A stretch of 37,617 nucleotides of DNA from the NCBI GenBank assembly GCA_902803165.1, contig CADCOS010000114.1, positions 1 to 37,617 on the forward strand. The letters run 5' to 3'. Shown piece after piece: positions 1 to 8,140 of this stretch (the first letter of the stretch is position 1; every line of letters begins with the position of its first letter). The translations under genes were made by a program, and so were the position numbers. Origin of the DNA: an uncultured bacterium. Lineage in GTDB: Bacteria; Cyanobacteriota; Vampirovibrionia; Gastranaerophilales; Gastranaerophilaceae. The notes under the pieces were generated by a model. That model was given only the letters and a program-made list of their open reading frames with translations. It made no database searches and was not told where the DNA came from.

Positions 1-78
1 AAAAATCCGACTTAAGTTAGAGAATATTCATAATTAACTATAATTAAAAAGCCGTTTTAAAAACGTTACTATAATATT

Positions 79-414
79 ATGGAAATCAGAGATAATGACA
101 AGTTTTATATAATAGCGCCGTTAAATCCAAAATTGGATAAAAGGGAGGCTGTAAGAATATCAGCCGAAATGCTTAATGAAAATCGGCTTATAGGTTTGGA
201 TTTAAGATATGTTTATGATTGTACAGTTGATTTTCTGGAAGAACTTAGAAAATTATGTAAAATTAAAGATATTGGTATATTTAACATAAATTCCGATATA
301 TTTACTTTATTTAACTATATGAATGCGGATAAATTCGCTCGTCTTTTTGTATCAGAATTGGATTTTGAAGAGGATTCAAGACAATTAATTAACAGAAAAT
401 TCACTATAGTCTGA
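79..414 (+). CDS. STAS-domain-like small protein
   Basis: This 111-residue protein looks like a single STAS (anti-sigma-factor antagonist) domain. It has an N-terminal beta segment (KFYIIAPL), then a strand IGLDLRYV followed by a helix FLEELRKL, then a second strand-helix unit (IGIFNINSDIFTLFNYMN) as in SpoIIAA-like folds. No clear phosphorylatable Ser follows the first strand, so classical kinase-controlled switching is uncertain. The ATG has no Shine-Dalgarno. TATAAT boxes lie at 39-44 and 70-75, the second only three bases before the ATG. bioG starts 20 bases downstream but has its own apparent promoter. The fold is inferred from pattern only; a degenerate member or an unrelated alpha/beta protein is possible. 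Confidence 0.6.
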   Translation: MEIRDNDKFYIIAPLNPKLDKREAVRISAEMLNENRLIGLDLRYVYDCTVDFLEELRKLCKIKDIGIFNINSDIFTLFNYMNADKFARLFVSELDFEEDSRQLINRKFTIV

Positions 415-418
415 ATTG

Positions 419-427
419 TGATATGAT
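419..427 (+). promoter_or_regulatory. Extended -10 placed for a leaderless bioG mRNA
   Basis: TGaTATGAT matches the extended -10 consensus (TGnTATnnT). It ends 6 bases before the bioG ATG at 434, so the predicted transcription start is at or within a base of the A of the ATG. There is no Shine-Dalgarno in the gap. A weak TTCACT lies at 400-405 (16-base spacer). Confidence 0.5.
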
Positions 428-433
428 ATAGGC

Positions 434-1075
434 ATGAAATATAAATGGTTAAATCAAAATAAAAATTCCGATTTGATATTGTTTTTCAATGGTTGGGGAA
501 TGGATGAGAGTGTAGTAAAACATCTTGTTTGCGGTAATTATGATGTGGTAATGTTTTATGATTATAACTCTATAGAAACAGACTTTTTTGATAAATATAA
601 TATTGAAGTATACGAAGAAATAAATATAATCGGTTGGTCTATGGGTGTTATGATTTGTGCCTATATAATCCAATCTTATAATATAAGAGCTGATAAAATA
701 ACCGTAATAAACGGAACTCTAAAACCAATAGATGCGGATTACGGTATTAATCCGAAAATTTATGATTTGACAATCAGAGGTTTTAACGAAAACAGTAAAA
801 ATCGGTTTGTAAAAAACATGTTTAATTCTTCCGTCCCGAGTCAAATTGAGAAAATAGAAAGGTCGATTGACAATTTAAAAAATGAACTTATTTCAATAAA
901 AAATTTTGCAGGAAAATTTAATTTAAATCCGATAAAACCATCTAAAATTGTAATATGCAATGAAGATAAAATAATTCCCGCTAAAAGTCAAAGCAAATAT
1001 TGGGGGATTGCTCCGAATTATGATGCAGGGCATTGCCCGTTTTTTACATATTCTTCTTGGGAGGAGCTTTTATGA
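434..1075 (+). CDS. bioG: Pimeloyl-ACP methyl ester esterase BioG
   Basis: This 213-residue alpha/beta hydrolase of the BioG (DUF452) family removes the methyl ester from pimeloyl-ACP methyl ester, the step that releases the pimeloyl chain for biotin ring assembly. The N-terminus has LILFFNGWGMDE, typical of the family, with the nucleophile Ser69 in GWSMG. His200 in DAGHCPFF and probably Asp178 in CNEDKIIP complete the triad. The last codons overlap the bioC start (TGA 1073-1075, ATG 1072-1074), so the two are translationally coupled. No ring-assembly genes (bioF, bioA, bioD, bioB) are in the window. The gene seems to be transcribed without a 5' leader. Confidence 0.88.
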   Translation: MKYKWLNQNKNSDLILFFNGWGMDESVVKHLVCGNYDVVMFYDYNSIETDFFDKYNIEVYEEINIIGWSMGVMICAYIIQSYNIRADKITVINGTLKPIDADYGINPKIYDLTIRGFNENSKNRFVKNMFNSSVPSQIEKIERSIDNLKNELISIKNFAGKFNLNPIKPSKIVICNEDKIIPAKSQSKYWGIAPNYDAGHCPFFTYSSWEELL

Positions 1076-1806
1076 ATAAGAATTTAATAAAAAGCAGATT
1101 TTCAAGGCACTTAGAGGATTACAGTGTAAATGCGGTTGTGCAAAAACAAATGGCTGAAAAATTGGCTAAACTATGCTCACGAAAAGAATACGGCAGTGTT
1201 TTGGAAATTGGCTGCGGAACAGGATTTTTAACAAATTACTTGAATGAAAGTATAAAGTTTACAAAATACGTAGCAATAGACATTGTTGAAGAATGCGGAG
1301 ATTATATATCAAAAATAAACAATGATATTGTATTTAATCCGGCAGATATAGAGAGTTTTGCTCTTGATAAGTATGATTTAATAATTTCAAATGCCGTTTT
1401 ACAATGGACAGAAAATTTTAAAGATATTTTGTTAAAATTGCGGAAAGCTCTTAATCCGAGCGGAGAACTAATATTTACAACGTTTGGAAAAGAACATTTC
1501 AGAGAAATTTATTATATATCAGGCATGTCACTAAATTATTATTCCGAGAGTGAATTAAGAGAAGGTTTAACAAGTAATTCTGACGAGATAGTTATAAATT
1601 CCGAAATATATATTAAAAGTTTTAATACGCCAAGAGATGTATTAAAGCATTTAAAGTTAACCGGAGTAAATTCATTAGAAACAAAATCTTGGACAAAATC
1701 TGATTTAAAAATGTTTGAAAATGCCTACCAAAATTTGTGTAATTCAAGGCCTACCCTAACTTATAATCCTATATATGTAAAATATCAAAATAAGACAATC
1801 GGGTAA
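1072..1806 (+). CDS. bioC: Malonyl-ACP O-methyltransferase BioC
   Basis: A class I SAM-dependent methyltransferase of 244 residues that methylates malonyl-ACP (or malonyl-CoA) so that it can prime the fatty-acid cycle to make pimeloyl-ACP methyl ester. SAM motif I is VLEIGCGTGFLTNYL and the post-II region is YDLIISNAVLQW. The N-terminal NKNLIKSRFSRHLEDYSVNA is typical of BioC. The ATG at 1072 is preferred over an upstream in-frame start because a GGAGG Shine-Dalgarno sits just before it and it overlaps the bioG stop by four bases. BioG undoes exactly the methylation BioC performs, so the pair forms the functional gate of biotin synthesis. Confidence 0.9.
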   Translation: MNKNLIKSRFSRHLEDYSVNAVVQKQMAEKLAKLCSRKEYGSVLEIGCGTGFLTNYLNESIKFTKYVAIDIVEECGDYISKINNDIVFNPADIESFALDKYDLIISNAVLQWTENFKDILLKLRKALNPSGELIFTTFGKEHFREIYYISGMSLNYYSESELREGLTSNSDEIVINSEIYIKSFNTPRDVLKHLKLTGVNSLETKSWTKSDLKMFENAYQNLCNSRPTLTYNPIYVKYQNKTIG

Positions 1807-1847
1807 TATCTTATAGTATAAAACACGTGTAATATAGTTGTATACTT

Positions 1848-3002
1848 ATGAAAAGCGTGAAAGAATATTACAATTTAGCAGATTGTGGCATTTCAAATTT
1901 AGACAGATTGTTTAATCTTTGTCCTGACGGAATTGTATGTAAAGATAAAAACTTAAATTATATCAGCGCAAACAAAAGTTACTGTAATTTATTTTCCGAG
2001 TCTGATAATTCTTTTTTATTAGGATGTTCAGTTAACAGCTGCATATCAGAAAAGAATTTAAAACTAATACACGCTGCTGATACGGAAATAAAGAAAAATA
2101 AGTATCCTATCAACTATATAATTAATGTAGAGAATGGGAAAATTTTAAATATAACCGCTTCTCCGATTTTAGAAAATGAAGATTTTAACGGAATAATATC
2201 AATAATAAGAGATATAACAGCCGAAGAAAAAATAAAAGAAAACTTTGTAAATAAGCATTTTGAATATATTAATAAAGAACGAAGCCTTCAAGCTCAGCGT
2301 GAAATATTTGTTGCTTCTATAGGACATGATTTGAAGAATCCGACAATAGCTCAAATTAGAGGGCTGGAACTTCTTTTAAAAGGAAGTTTCGGACAGTTGA
2401 ATGAAGATCAGTTTGAGCTGATAAAAATGATTCTTGATTCATGTAGGTACATGAATGGCATGCTGTCATCGCTTTTAGAGACATACAGAAACTATGGCGG
2501 AGTTATAAAACTAAACTTTGAAACTTTTAGTTTTAATGAATTAATTCAGGAGTGTGTTTCAGAAATGATGTATGTGGCTAAAGACAAGGGTGTTAGTATA
2601 GGAACCGTATTCTCTAATGAAAATATGGAAATAATTGCTGATAGAGTACAAATTAAACGTGTTATTATGAATCTGTTGTCGAACGGTATTAAATATGCAT
2701 TTAAAAATACCGAAATTAAGCTTTTTTCGATTCAAAAAAATAGTGTAATGAATTTTTATTTTGAGAACAAAAGTCCTTATATACCAAGAGAAAAACAAAA
2801 AGCAATTTTCGCAAGATACGTTTCTTATGCTTCGGCACATAAAGAACTTGGAATCGGGTTAGGTTTGTATGCTTCAAAAAAAATAATAGAAGCGCATAAT
2901 GGAAATATATACGTTAAAAGTTATGAAGATAACAGAAATATCTTCGGATTTAATATTCCTGTTGAACATTTAAGTTCTAATTACAGTGAATTGGTGCTTT
3001 AA
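1848..3002 (+). CDS. PAS-domain sensor histidine kinase
   Basis: A soluble 384-residue histidine kinase with no membrane segment. An N-terminal PAS domain (about residues 15-130, ending in the PAS-typical ISIIRDITAEEKIKE) precedes a HisKA dimerisation domain with the phospho-acceptor His160 in IGHDLKNP, and a HATPase domain. The N-box is MNLLSNGIKY (274-283) and the G2 box is GIGLGLY (335-341). The G1 box is unusual: the usual DxGxGI is replaced by FENKSPYIP, which may alter ATP handling. No response regulator lies next to it. The start has no Shine-Dalgarno; TATAGT at 1833-1838 would give a leader of only a few bases. Its stop overlaps that of the convergent rqcH. Confidence 0.88.
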   Translation: MKSVKEYYNLADCGISNLDRLFNLCPDGIVCKDKNLNYISANKSYCNLFSESDNSFLLGCSVNSCISEKNLKLIHAADTEIKKNKYPINYIINVENGKILNITASPILENEDFNGIISIIRDITAEEKIKENFVNKHFEYINKERSLQAQREIFVASIGHDLKNPTIAQIRGLELLLKGSFGQLNEDQFELIKMILDSCRYMNGMLSSLLETYRNYGGVIKLNFETFSFNELIQECVSEMMYVAKDKGVSIGTVFSNENMEIIADRVQIKRVIMNLLSNGIKYAFKNTEIKLFSIQKNSVMNFYFENKSPYIPREKQKAIFARYVSYASAHKELGIGLGLYASKKIIEAHNGNIYVKSYEDNRNIFGFNIPVEHLSSNYSELVL

Positions 3003-4522
3003 ATAAGGATTTCTTTTTCATTTTTGTATGTCACGTACCCTAAAGGTGCAGCAGGCGGTTTCCTTAAATTTTTTCTCTCTGTATAAATTACACCGACTTT
3101 TGAGGGCTGCTTTGCTGAAGAATATTTGCGGGCAAGTTTGCAGCATTCAAAAATTGTTTCATCGTCAGGCTTTTTATTATTTATCTTTAGTAAAACATGA
3201 GAGCCGGCACACATTTTTGTGTGGAACCACAAGTCTTCGTCTTTGGCTAATCTGGAGATTATGTAATCATTTTGCTTGTTATTTTTCCCTACGTATATAT
3301 CATATCCGTTTATATTCAGTTGAAGAATCTCGTTTTCATTGCATTTTCTTTTTTCGGATTTCTCAAGACCTAATTCAAGTTTAATTTCATTTAAGTCTTC
3401 AAGGCTATTTGCGGATTCTATGCTGTAAATAATATTTTCAAAATTTTCTGATTGAATTTTTAAATTTTCAAGTATTTTAAATGATTTTTCTTTGGTATTT
3501 TTTGATTTTGTGTACAATCTGAAATACCTTTGAGCGTTTTCGTTTAAAGTTAAATTTTTATCAAGCTCAATGGTTATATTTTTATTGTTGATATAGTCCC
3601 AAACCTCTATTGAAGATGTATAATCGTTATTTTGGTATAAATTAGCGGTAATTAATTCTCCGTATAGCTTATAGATGTCAGTTTTGTCTCTTTTGTTCAG
3701 AAGTTGTTCTATTTTTTCAGCAGAAGATTTAGTTTTTTTTAGTTTAGGTCTTACTAATGTTAACAATTTATTTTTTTCTGAAATTATAAGTTTTTCTTCT
3801 TGGATTTTAGAGTAATAGTTGTCAAGCATTTCGTTTATTGAATTTTGAGGAATTGAATCCGGTAAAAGTTCCCTAAACAATGTATAGCTGTTTTTCGAAA
3901 GAGCAGGTCTAAATTGCTCAGAATTTAAATATTCGGATATTTTTTTATCAGAAAGATTAGAAAATTGTTGTTTTAGTTCGTTAGAAAGTTTAACTTTTGA
4001 TTTCGGCGGATAAATGTATTTTAAACCACCTTGCAGTTCTCTGTATCGGCTTTTTTCGGAACCGACATTGTGCGCACATCCTATAATTACAGAGGTGTTT
4101 TTGTCATAGAGAATTATATTCGAATGTTTTCCCATTAGCTCAACACAAAGGCAAAGCGAACGACTTTGTGACAGTTCATCCGTAATATCAAAATATAATT
4201 CTAAGATTCTTTCATTATCAATCACCGTTGCATCAGCTATTCTGCATCCTTCAAGATATTTCCTGAGCAGCATACAGAACATAGGCGGCTGCTTGGGGAT
4301 TTCAAGATGTCGTTTCTTTTCATTTTCAGCGCTTATAAATGATAGATGATAAATTTCAGGATTTATATTAATGTATAATTTCCTGCTTTCGGAATTATTA
4401 CGCAGTGAAAATATAAAATCTCTTCTTGTCGGCTGTTGGATTTTTTGTAATCTTGCCCCAATAAAAAAATCAATATTTTCGATAAAAAAAGCTTTTAGTG
4501 TAAGAAAATCAATATTTATCAT
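2999..4522 (-). CDS. rqcH: NFACT-family ribosome quality control factor RqcH
   Basis: A 507-residue NFACT protein (bacterial Rqc2/RqcH, formerly called fibronectin-binding protein A). It binds obstructed 50S subunits and directs alanine tailing of stalled nascent chains. The NFACT-N region has the hallmark PPMFCMLLRKYLEG (about 80-93), followed by a coiled-coil middle and the NFACT-R domain with DLWFHTKMCAGSHVLLK near the C-terminus. It is somewhat shorter than Firmicutes RqcH (about 570). The family's essential Asp-Arg pair seems to be Glu-Arg here (DNERILEL), judged by eye. There is no Shine-Dalgarno; a TATAAT box ends 6 bases before the ATG, suggesting a leaderless mRNA. Confidence 0.88.
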   Translation of the reverse strand: MINIDFLTLKAFFIENIDFFIGARLQKIQQPTRRDFIFSLRNNSESRKLYININPEIYHLSFISAENEKKRHLEIPKQPPMFCMLLRKYLEGCRIADATVIDNERILELYFDITDELSQSRSLCLCVELMGKHSNIILYDKNTSVIIGCAHNVGSEKSRYRELQGGLKYIYPPKSKVKLSNELKQQFSNLSDKKISEYLNSEQFRPALSKNSYTLFRELLPDSIPQNSINEMLDNYYSKIQEEKLIISEKNKLLTLVRPKLKKTKSSAEKIEQLLNKRDKTDIYKLYGELITANLYQNNDYTSSIEVWDYINNKNITIELDKNLTLNENAQRYFRLYTKSKNTKEKSFKILENLKIQSENFENIIYSIESANSLEDLNEIKLELGLEKSEKRKCNENEILQLNINGYDIYVGKNNKQNDYIISRLAKDEDLWFHTKMCAGSHVLLKINNKKPDDETIFECCKLARKYSSAKQPSKVGVIYTERKNLRKPPAAPLGYVTYKNEKEILI

Positions 4523-4528
4523 AAAAAT

Positions 4529-4534
4529 ATTATA
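4529..4534 (-). promoter_or_regulatory. -10 box placed for a leaderless rqcH mRNA
   Basis: TATAAT on the minus strand, with 6 bases (ATTTTT) between it and the rqcH ATG. The predicted start of transcription coincides with the start codon, and no Shine-Dalgarno is present. Confidence 0.5.
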
Positions 4535-4539
4535 ATATG

Positions 4540-5127
4540 CTAAATTTTAATATGATTTTTTAAAATCAAGAATAAATTGTCAGGTGATTTTTCAAAACCG
4601 TGATCTAAATAAAACTTTTTTGAATTAGCGGTAGGTATCAGTACAATAGGCTTATCTCTAAATATACTTATAATGGATTGCAATAACGATATTCCAATCT
4701 TTTTATAATTTCTAATGCGTGATAAAAACATTGAATCAGGTTTTGTTTGAAGATAGTCTAAAATAAAAACATCCGATTCATCAAATCTGTTTTCCGGTAC
4801 ATGGGAAACTTCCGCAAGTCCTAAAACATTGTTAGAATCAATTTTTTCAAAGCTGTCAAGTTGTGTTGTTAAGCCGAAAAATCTGCTTTGATTGTAATTA
4901 TCGTATTTACTGCTAACTTCTTTGAATTCATCAGCCATATCATTCGCAAAAGTCCTAGTGTTTCCGATTCTTTCCCAATCTTTTGCTACAGACTTTATGG
5001 TATTTCTGTCATCAGACGATTTGGTATCAAATTCTACAATTGATACTCTGGAATCAGAATATAAATCAAAAATTACTCTTTGTGGAACAATCCCGCTATT
5101 TATATAATTAGCTTTAAAACTTAACAA
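4540..5127 (-). CDS. GNAT-like acetyltransferase with N-terminal F-motif
   Basis: A 195-residue protein whose C-terminal half looks like a GNAT acyltransferase. NNVLGLAEV and DVFILDYLQTKP resemble the central strands, RNYKKIGISLLQSI sits where the CoA-binding loop and helix would be, and SKKFYLDHGFEKS resembles the terminal strand-helix motif common in GNATs. The substrate is unknown. The start is a TTG with a good AAGGAG six bases upstream. The N-terminus (MLSFKANYIN) carries the SFKA form of the motif shared with neighbouring genes at 5153-5509 and 5582-6082. It follows the glycine-zipper gene by 25 bases and probably shares its transcript. Confidence 0.6.
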   Translation of the reverse strand: MLSFKANYINSGIVPQRVIFDLYSDSRVSIVEFDTKSSDDRNTIKSVAKDWERIGNTRTFANDMADEFKEVSSKYDNYNQSRFFGLTTQLDSFEKIDSNNVLGLAEVSHVPENRFDESDVFILDYLQTKPDSMFLSRIRNYKKIGISLLQSIISIFRDKPIVLIPTANSKKFYLDHGFEKSPDNLFLILKNHIKI

Positions 5128-5152
5128 TGCACACTCCTTTATAAAATAATTT

Positions 5153-5509
5153 TTATGGCCAACTTCTTATATCAAAATAAGTATCGTCAAAATCGTCATA
5201 GTCGCTGTTGTCGGAACAATTGCTGCGGCTTTCTTCAATCATGTTTCCTCCCATAGAGCCGGCTGCGGTTCCTGCCATGACAGCAATAAAAGGTGCGGCT
5301 GCACCGCCTGTCAAAGCGGTAATAGCGGTTCCGATGCCATATCCTATAGCAGCACCAGTAGCTCCGCCGAATATACCGCCAAACGGTATTTTGGCACCGA
5401 ATGATATCAGATGTGAGTTATTTGATTGTATCACCTTTTTGCCTTGTTTTTTTGTTGTTGCTACATTTTTGTGAGTGTAAGGATATGCTTTTATTGCGGC
5501 TATTTTCAT
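5153..5509 (-). CDS. Small glycine-zipper protein with N-terminal F-motif
   Basis: A 118-residue protein of unknown function. After a basic N-terminus comes SHLISFGAK (F-motif at residues 36-39), then a Gly/Ala-rich segment with GxxxG spacing (IFGGATGAAIGYGIGTA and AAPFIAVMAGTAAGSMGG) resembling glycine-zipper membrane segments, then an acidic tail rich in Asp, Ser and aromatic residues. The ATG at 5509 is chosen over an in-frame start at 5539 because GGAGAG lies just before it. Glycine zippers of this kind pack in membranes or oligomers; whether this one is inserted in a membrane is an inference. It sits between two other F-motif genes on the same strand. Confidence 0.65.
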   Translation of the reverse strand: MKIAAIKAYPYTHKNVATTKKQGKKVIQSNNSHLISFGAKIPFGGIFGGATGAAIGYGIGTAITALTGGAAAPFIAVMAGTAAGSMGGNMIEESRSNCSDNSDYDDFDDTYFDIRSWP

Positions 5510-5581
5510 AAACAACTCTCCATTTTGATGCTTGTGCAAATTTTACACCTTGTGAAAAGTTAGGTCAATACATCATTTGTA

Positions 5582-6082
5582 CTAAAATAATGCGTGATTT
5601 TTGTTATATAATTCAATTTCTTCCGCAGCTTTTTTTATAGCGGGGCTGATTTCAATATCAGATTCTTTTTCACCGCTTCTCAGAAACTTTTTCCAATTAG
5701 GATTTTTGTCTATAATTCTTGCTATAATTTCAGCAATACTTATTTGTTTATTATTAATTCCATATTTGTTAACGTCTGAATCCGATATCCCCGGTACAAT
5801 TTTAAAAATATGTCTTTTTTCATGTTCAAAAATTTCAATATCAGAAAAATGCTTGCTGTTTGCAAGAATTTTAGAAATTTTCAAAATCATATTTCTTTCA
5901 GGAGGAATTACTTCAACATTATTTGAAGAAATTAATACATCACTTTTAACAAAAGTATTTCGGCCAATCATTATTTTTGCTTGTAATGCCGGAATTGTTT
6001 TTGCTAACCTTTCTGCTCCGCCGACTCCAAGTTTAATATCTCCGAACGACACATTTGCATTTGAAATTGATTGTATATTCAT
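5582..6082 (-). CDS. Unknown protein with N-terminal F-motif
   Basis: A 166-residue protein that I do not recognise. The N-terminus MNIQSISNANVSFGDIKLG has an Asn/Ser-rich stretch followed by VSFGD (residues 11-15), the clearest example of the motif shared by several genes here. The rest looks soluble, alpha/beta, with a charged C-terminus and no catalytic signature. One stretch (HFSDIEIFEHEKRHIFKI) is rich in His and Glu but does not form a standard metal site. A TATAAT box about 30 bases upstream and a GGGGAT before the ATG support the start. It begins a probable three-gene run ending at 4540. Confidence 0.6.
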   Translation of the reverse strand: MNIQSISNANVSFGDIKLGVGGAERLAKTIPALQAKIMIGRNTFVKSDVLISSNNVEVIPPERNMILKISKILANSKHFSDIEIFEHEKRHIFKIVPGISDSDVNKYGINNKQISIAEIIARIIDKNPNWKKFLRSGEKESDIEISPAIKKAAEEIELYNKNHALF

Positions 6083-6283
6083 AACTTATCCCCGCTATAT
6101 GATATGTACTGTCCCTATATTATAAATAAACAAATATTGTTTTATAAGCCTAATAAGCTTAAATTTTACAAATTTTAATAATAGTGTGCCGAAATTAAAA
6201 TGTTACATTACTATACACTTTATTGAATTGGTATTTTATTTGGGATAACCTTTTAGATGTGGTAGTTTATATTGGGTGAATAA

Positions 6284-7327
6284 ATGGAAAAAGGTTTTAT
6301 AGAGAATGGCTTTATCGTAAATTTAAGTAATTCTAAAAACACAAATCAACTGGTTTACGAATTAAGTAATATAATGGAACATCCTGACGTTAAGGGGAAA
6401 AGAGTTTGTTTAAAGTTGGGAAGTATAGATTTAAAACAATCGCAGCTCTTGAGTATAAAAGCCCTTATAGAATCTATGGATGCGCAAATAGCATTTATTG
6501 ATACAACGTCTGAGCAAACGACTGTTTCAGCACAAAGTGTCGGTGTTATGGTTTCAAAAATGAGCGACAATTTGCAAACAGAAGAAACTCCGCGGGAAAA
6601 TGAAGTAGAAGTACTGGAAACAGAAGAAATTCCGCAAGATGATGAGTATGTAAATTCAGAAAATTCGGAAGCAAGTATTTCTGATGAAGCTGAAGAAGAT
6701 AAAGTTGTTGAAGTTGAGACAAATTTAGAGATTCAACCGCAGCAAGGACAGGGTATTATTAATACGGTTGAAGGTGTTGAGGATATTTATACCGAAACTT
6801 CAGAGCATGAATTATCAGAGATTATACCTTCCGAAAGATTAGAAAATGATTTTGAAGTACTTGCGGCAAGTGAAGGGCTTATAAACAAGGAAGATATGAG
6901 CAAGTACATTCTTCTGGATACCGGTGACGTACTACCTGAGGATGCGGAAGAACATTCAAAAGACACAAAGGAATTGCCTACTTTGTACTTAAATCAAACG
7001 CTGCGTTCGGGACAGACGGTTACTTACGAAGGAAATATTCTTATTGTAGGTGATGCTCATCCCGGAAGTGAAATAATTGCAGACGGTGATATTACCGTTT
7101 GGGGTATTTTAGGCGGTATAGCACATGCCGGAAGCAAAGGAAATGTTACTTCCAAAGTGCGTGCTTTAAAATTAAATGCAATACAATTAAGAATAGCAGG
7201 TCTTTATGCAAGAAGGAATGATACTTTAAACGTTCCTTATGTTCAAAAGACAAATGAGTTTACTCCTGAAGAAGCTCAAATTGAAAATGGTAAAATAGTA
7301 ATTTACAAGAAGTTAAGGAGAGATTAA
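6284..7327 (+). CDS. minC: Septum site-determining protein MinC
   Basis: MinC inhibits FtsZ polymerisation away from midcell and is recruited to the membrane by MinD. This 347-residue copy has an N-terminal MinC_N-like domain (about 1-85: ENGFIVNLSNSKNTNQLVYE...), a long acidic linker (about 100-230) and the C-terminal beta-helix domain (about 235-325) with the family's GNILIVGDAHPGSEIIADGD and VWGILGGIAHAG. It is clearly longer than E. coli MinC (231 residues), the extra length lying mostly in the Glu/Asp-rich linker. The stop codon overlaps the minD start by one base. A weak GGGTGA precedes the ATG. Confidence 0.93.
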   Translation: MEKGFIENGFIVNLSNSKNTNQLVYELSNIMEHPDVKGKRVCLKLGSIDLKQSQLLSIKALIESMDAQIAFIDTTSEQTTVSAQSVGVMVSKMSDNLQTEETPRENEVEVLETEEIPQDDEYVNSENSEASISDEAEEDKVVEVETNLEIQPQQGQGIINTVEGVEDIYTETSEHELSEIIPSERLENDFEVLAASEGLINKEDMSKYILLDTGDVLPEDAEEHSKDTKELPTLYLNQTLRSGQTVTYEGNILIVGDAHPGSEIIADGDITVWGILGGIAHAGSKGNVTSKVRALKLNAIQLRIAGLYARRNDTLNVPYVQKTNEFTPEEAQIENGKIVIYKKLRRD

Positions 7328-8139
7328 TGACCGGTCGAGTAATAGTAATAACATCAGGAAAGGGTGGTGTCGGTAAAACGACTACAAGTGCAAATATAGG
7401 TACTGCACTTGCAAAAGAAGGTTATAAAGTTGTTTTGATTGATACTGACCTCGGTTTAAGAAATTTAGACCTCTTGCTTGGTTTGGAAAATAGAATTGTG
7501 TATACAATTGTTGACGTTATAGAAGATCGCTGCAAATTGAAACAGGCACTTGTAAAAGATAAAAAGAATCCTAATTTATCGCTGCTTGCAGCTGCTCAGA
7601 CAAGGGACAAATCAGCAGTTAATGCTGAACAATTAAAGGAAATATGCGATAAATTGAAAGAAAAGAACGATTTTGTTCTGGTTGATTGTCCTGCAGGTAT
7701 TGAACAAGGTTTTCAAAATGCAGTAGCAGGTGCAACGGAAGCTATAGTAGTTACAACTCCTGAAATGTCAGCAATTCGTGATGCTGACAGAATTATAGGG
7801 CTGTTAAATACAAAAGAAGAAATTAAAAGTACGAAACTTCTTTTAAACAGGGTTCGTCCGAATTTGATAAAAACAAATGAAATGATGAGCGTTGATGATG
7901 TAGTAGGAGTTTTGGAAATACCTTTAATCGGTATTATTCCGGAAGATACAGGAATTATTACATCAACAAACAAGGGTGAGCCGATAGTAAACGATGAGAA
8001 AGCTCTTGCAGGTGAAGCATACAGAAGAGTCGCAAAAAGGGTGCTTGGAGAAGAGGTTCCGTTTTTGGATTTAGATGAACCAAAAGGATTTATGGCAAAA
8101 ATAAAAAATGCTTTTGCAAAATTGAAAGCGAAGGTGTAA
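7327..8139 (+). CDS. minD: Septum site-determining ATPase MinD
   Basis: A deviant Walker-A ATPase (270 residues) that binds the membrane in its ATP-bound dimeric form, carries MinC and is released by MinE. The P-loop is SGKGGVGKTTTSANIG (residues 9-24). The switch regions include LIDTDLGLRNLDLLLG and LVDCPAGIEQGF. The C-terminal GFMAKIKNAFAKLKAKV is a typical amphipathic membrane-targeting helix. It overlaps minC by one base and is followed by minE after a single base, so the three genes form a tight operon. The ribosome-binding sequence AAGGAG lies at the end of minC. Confidence 0.97.
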   Translation: MTGRVIVITSGKGGVGKTTTSANIGTALAKEGYKVVLIDTDLGLRNLDLLLGLENRIVYTIVDVIEDRCKLKQALVKDKKNPNLSLLAAAQTRDKSAVNAEQLKEICDKLKEKNDFVLVDCPAGIEQGFQNAVAGATEAIVVTTPEMSAIRDADRIIGLLNTKEEIKSTKLLLNRVRPNLIKTNEMMSVDDVVGVLEIPLIGIIPEDTGIITSTNKGEPIVNDEKALAGEAYRRVAKRVLGEEVPFLDLDEPKGFMAKIKNAFAKLKAKV

Positions 8140-8140
8140 A

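Noticed and set aside
1-78. Biotin-responsive operator upstream of bioG
   Set aside because: No BirA-type inverted repeat or other biotin regulator site was found before the STAS-like gene or bioG.
5208-5474. An 88-codon + strand frame rich in Ala and Pro
   Set aside because: It is the complement of the glycine-zipper coding region; composition mirrors Gly/Ala codons and no start signal is present.
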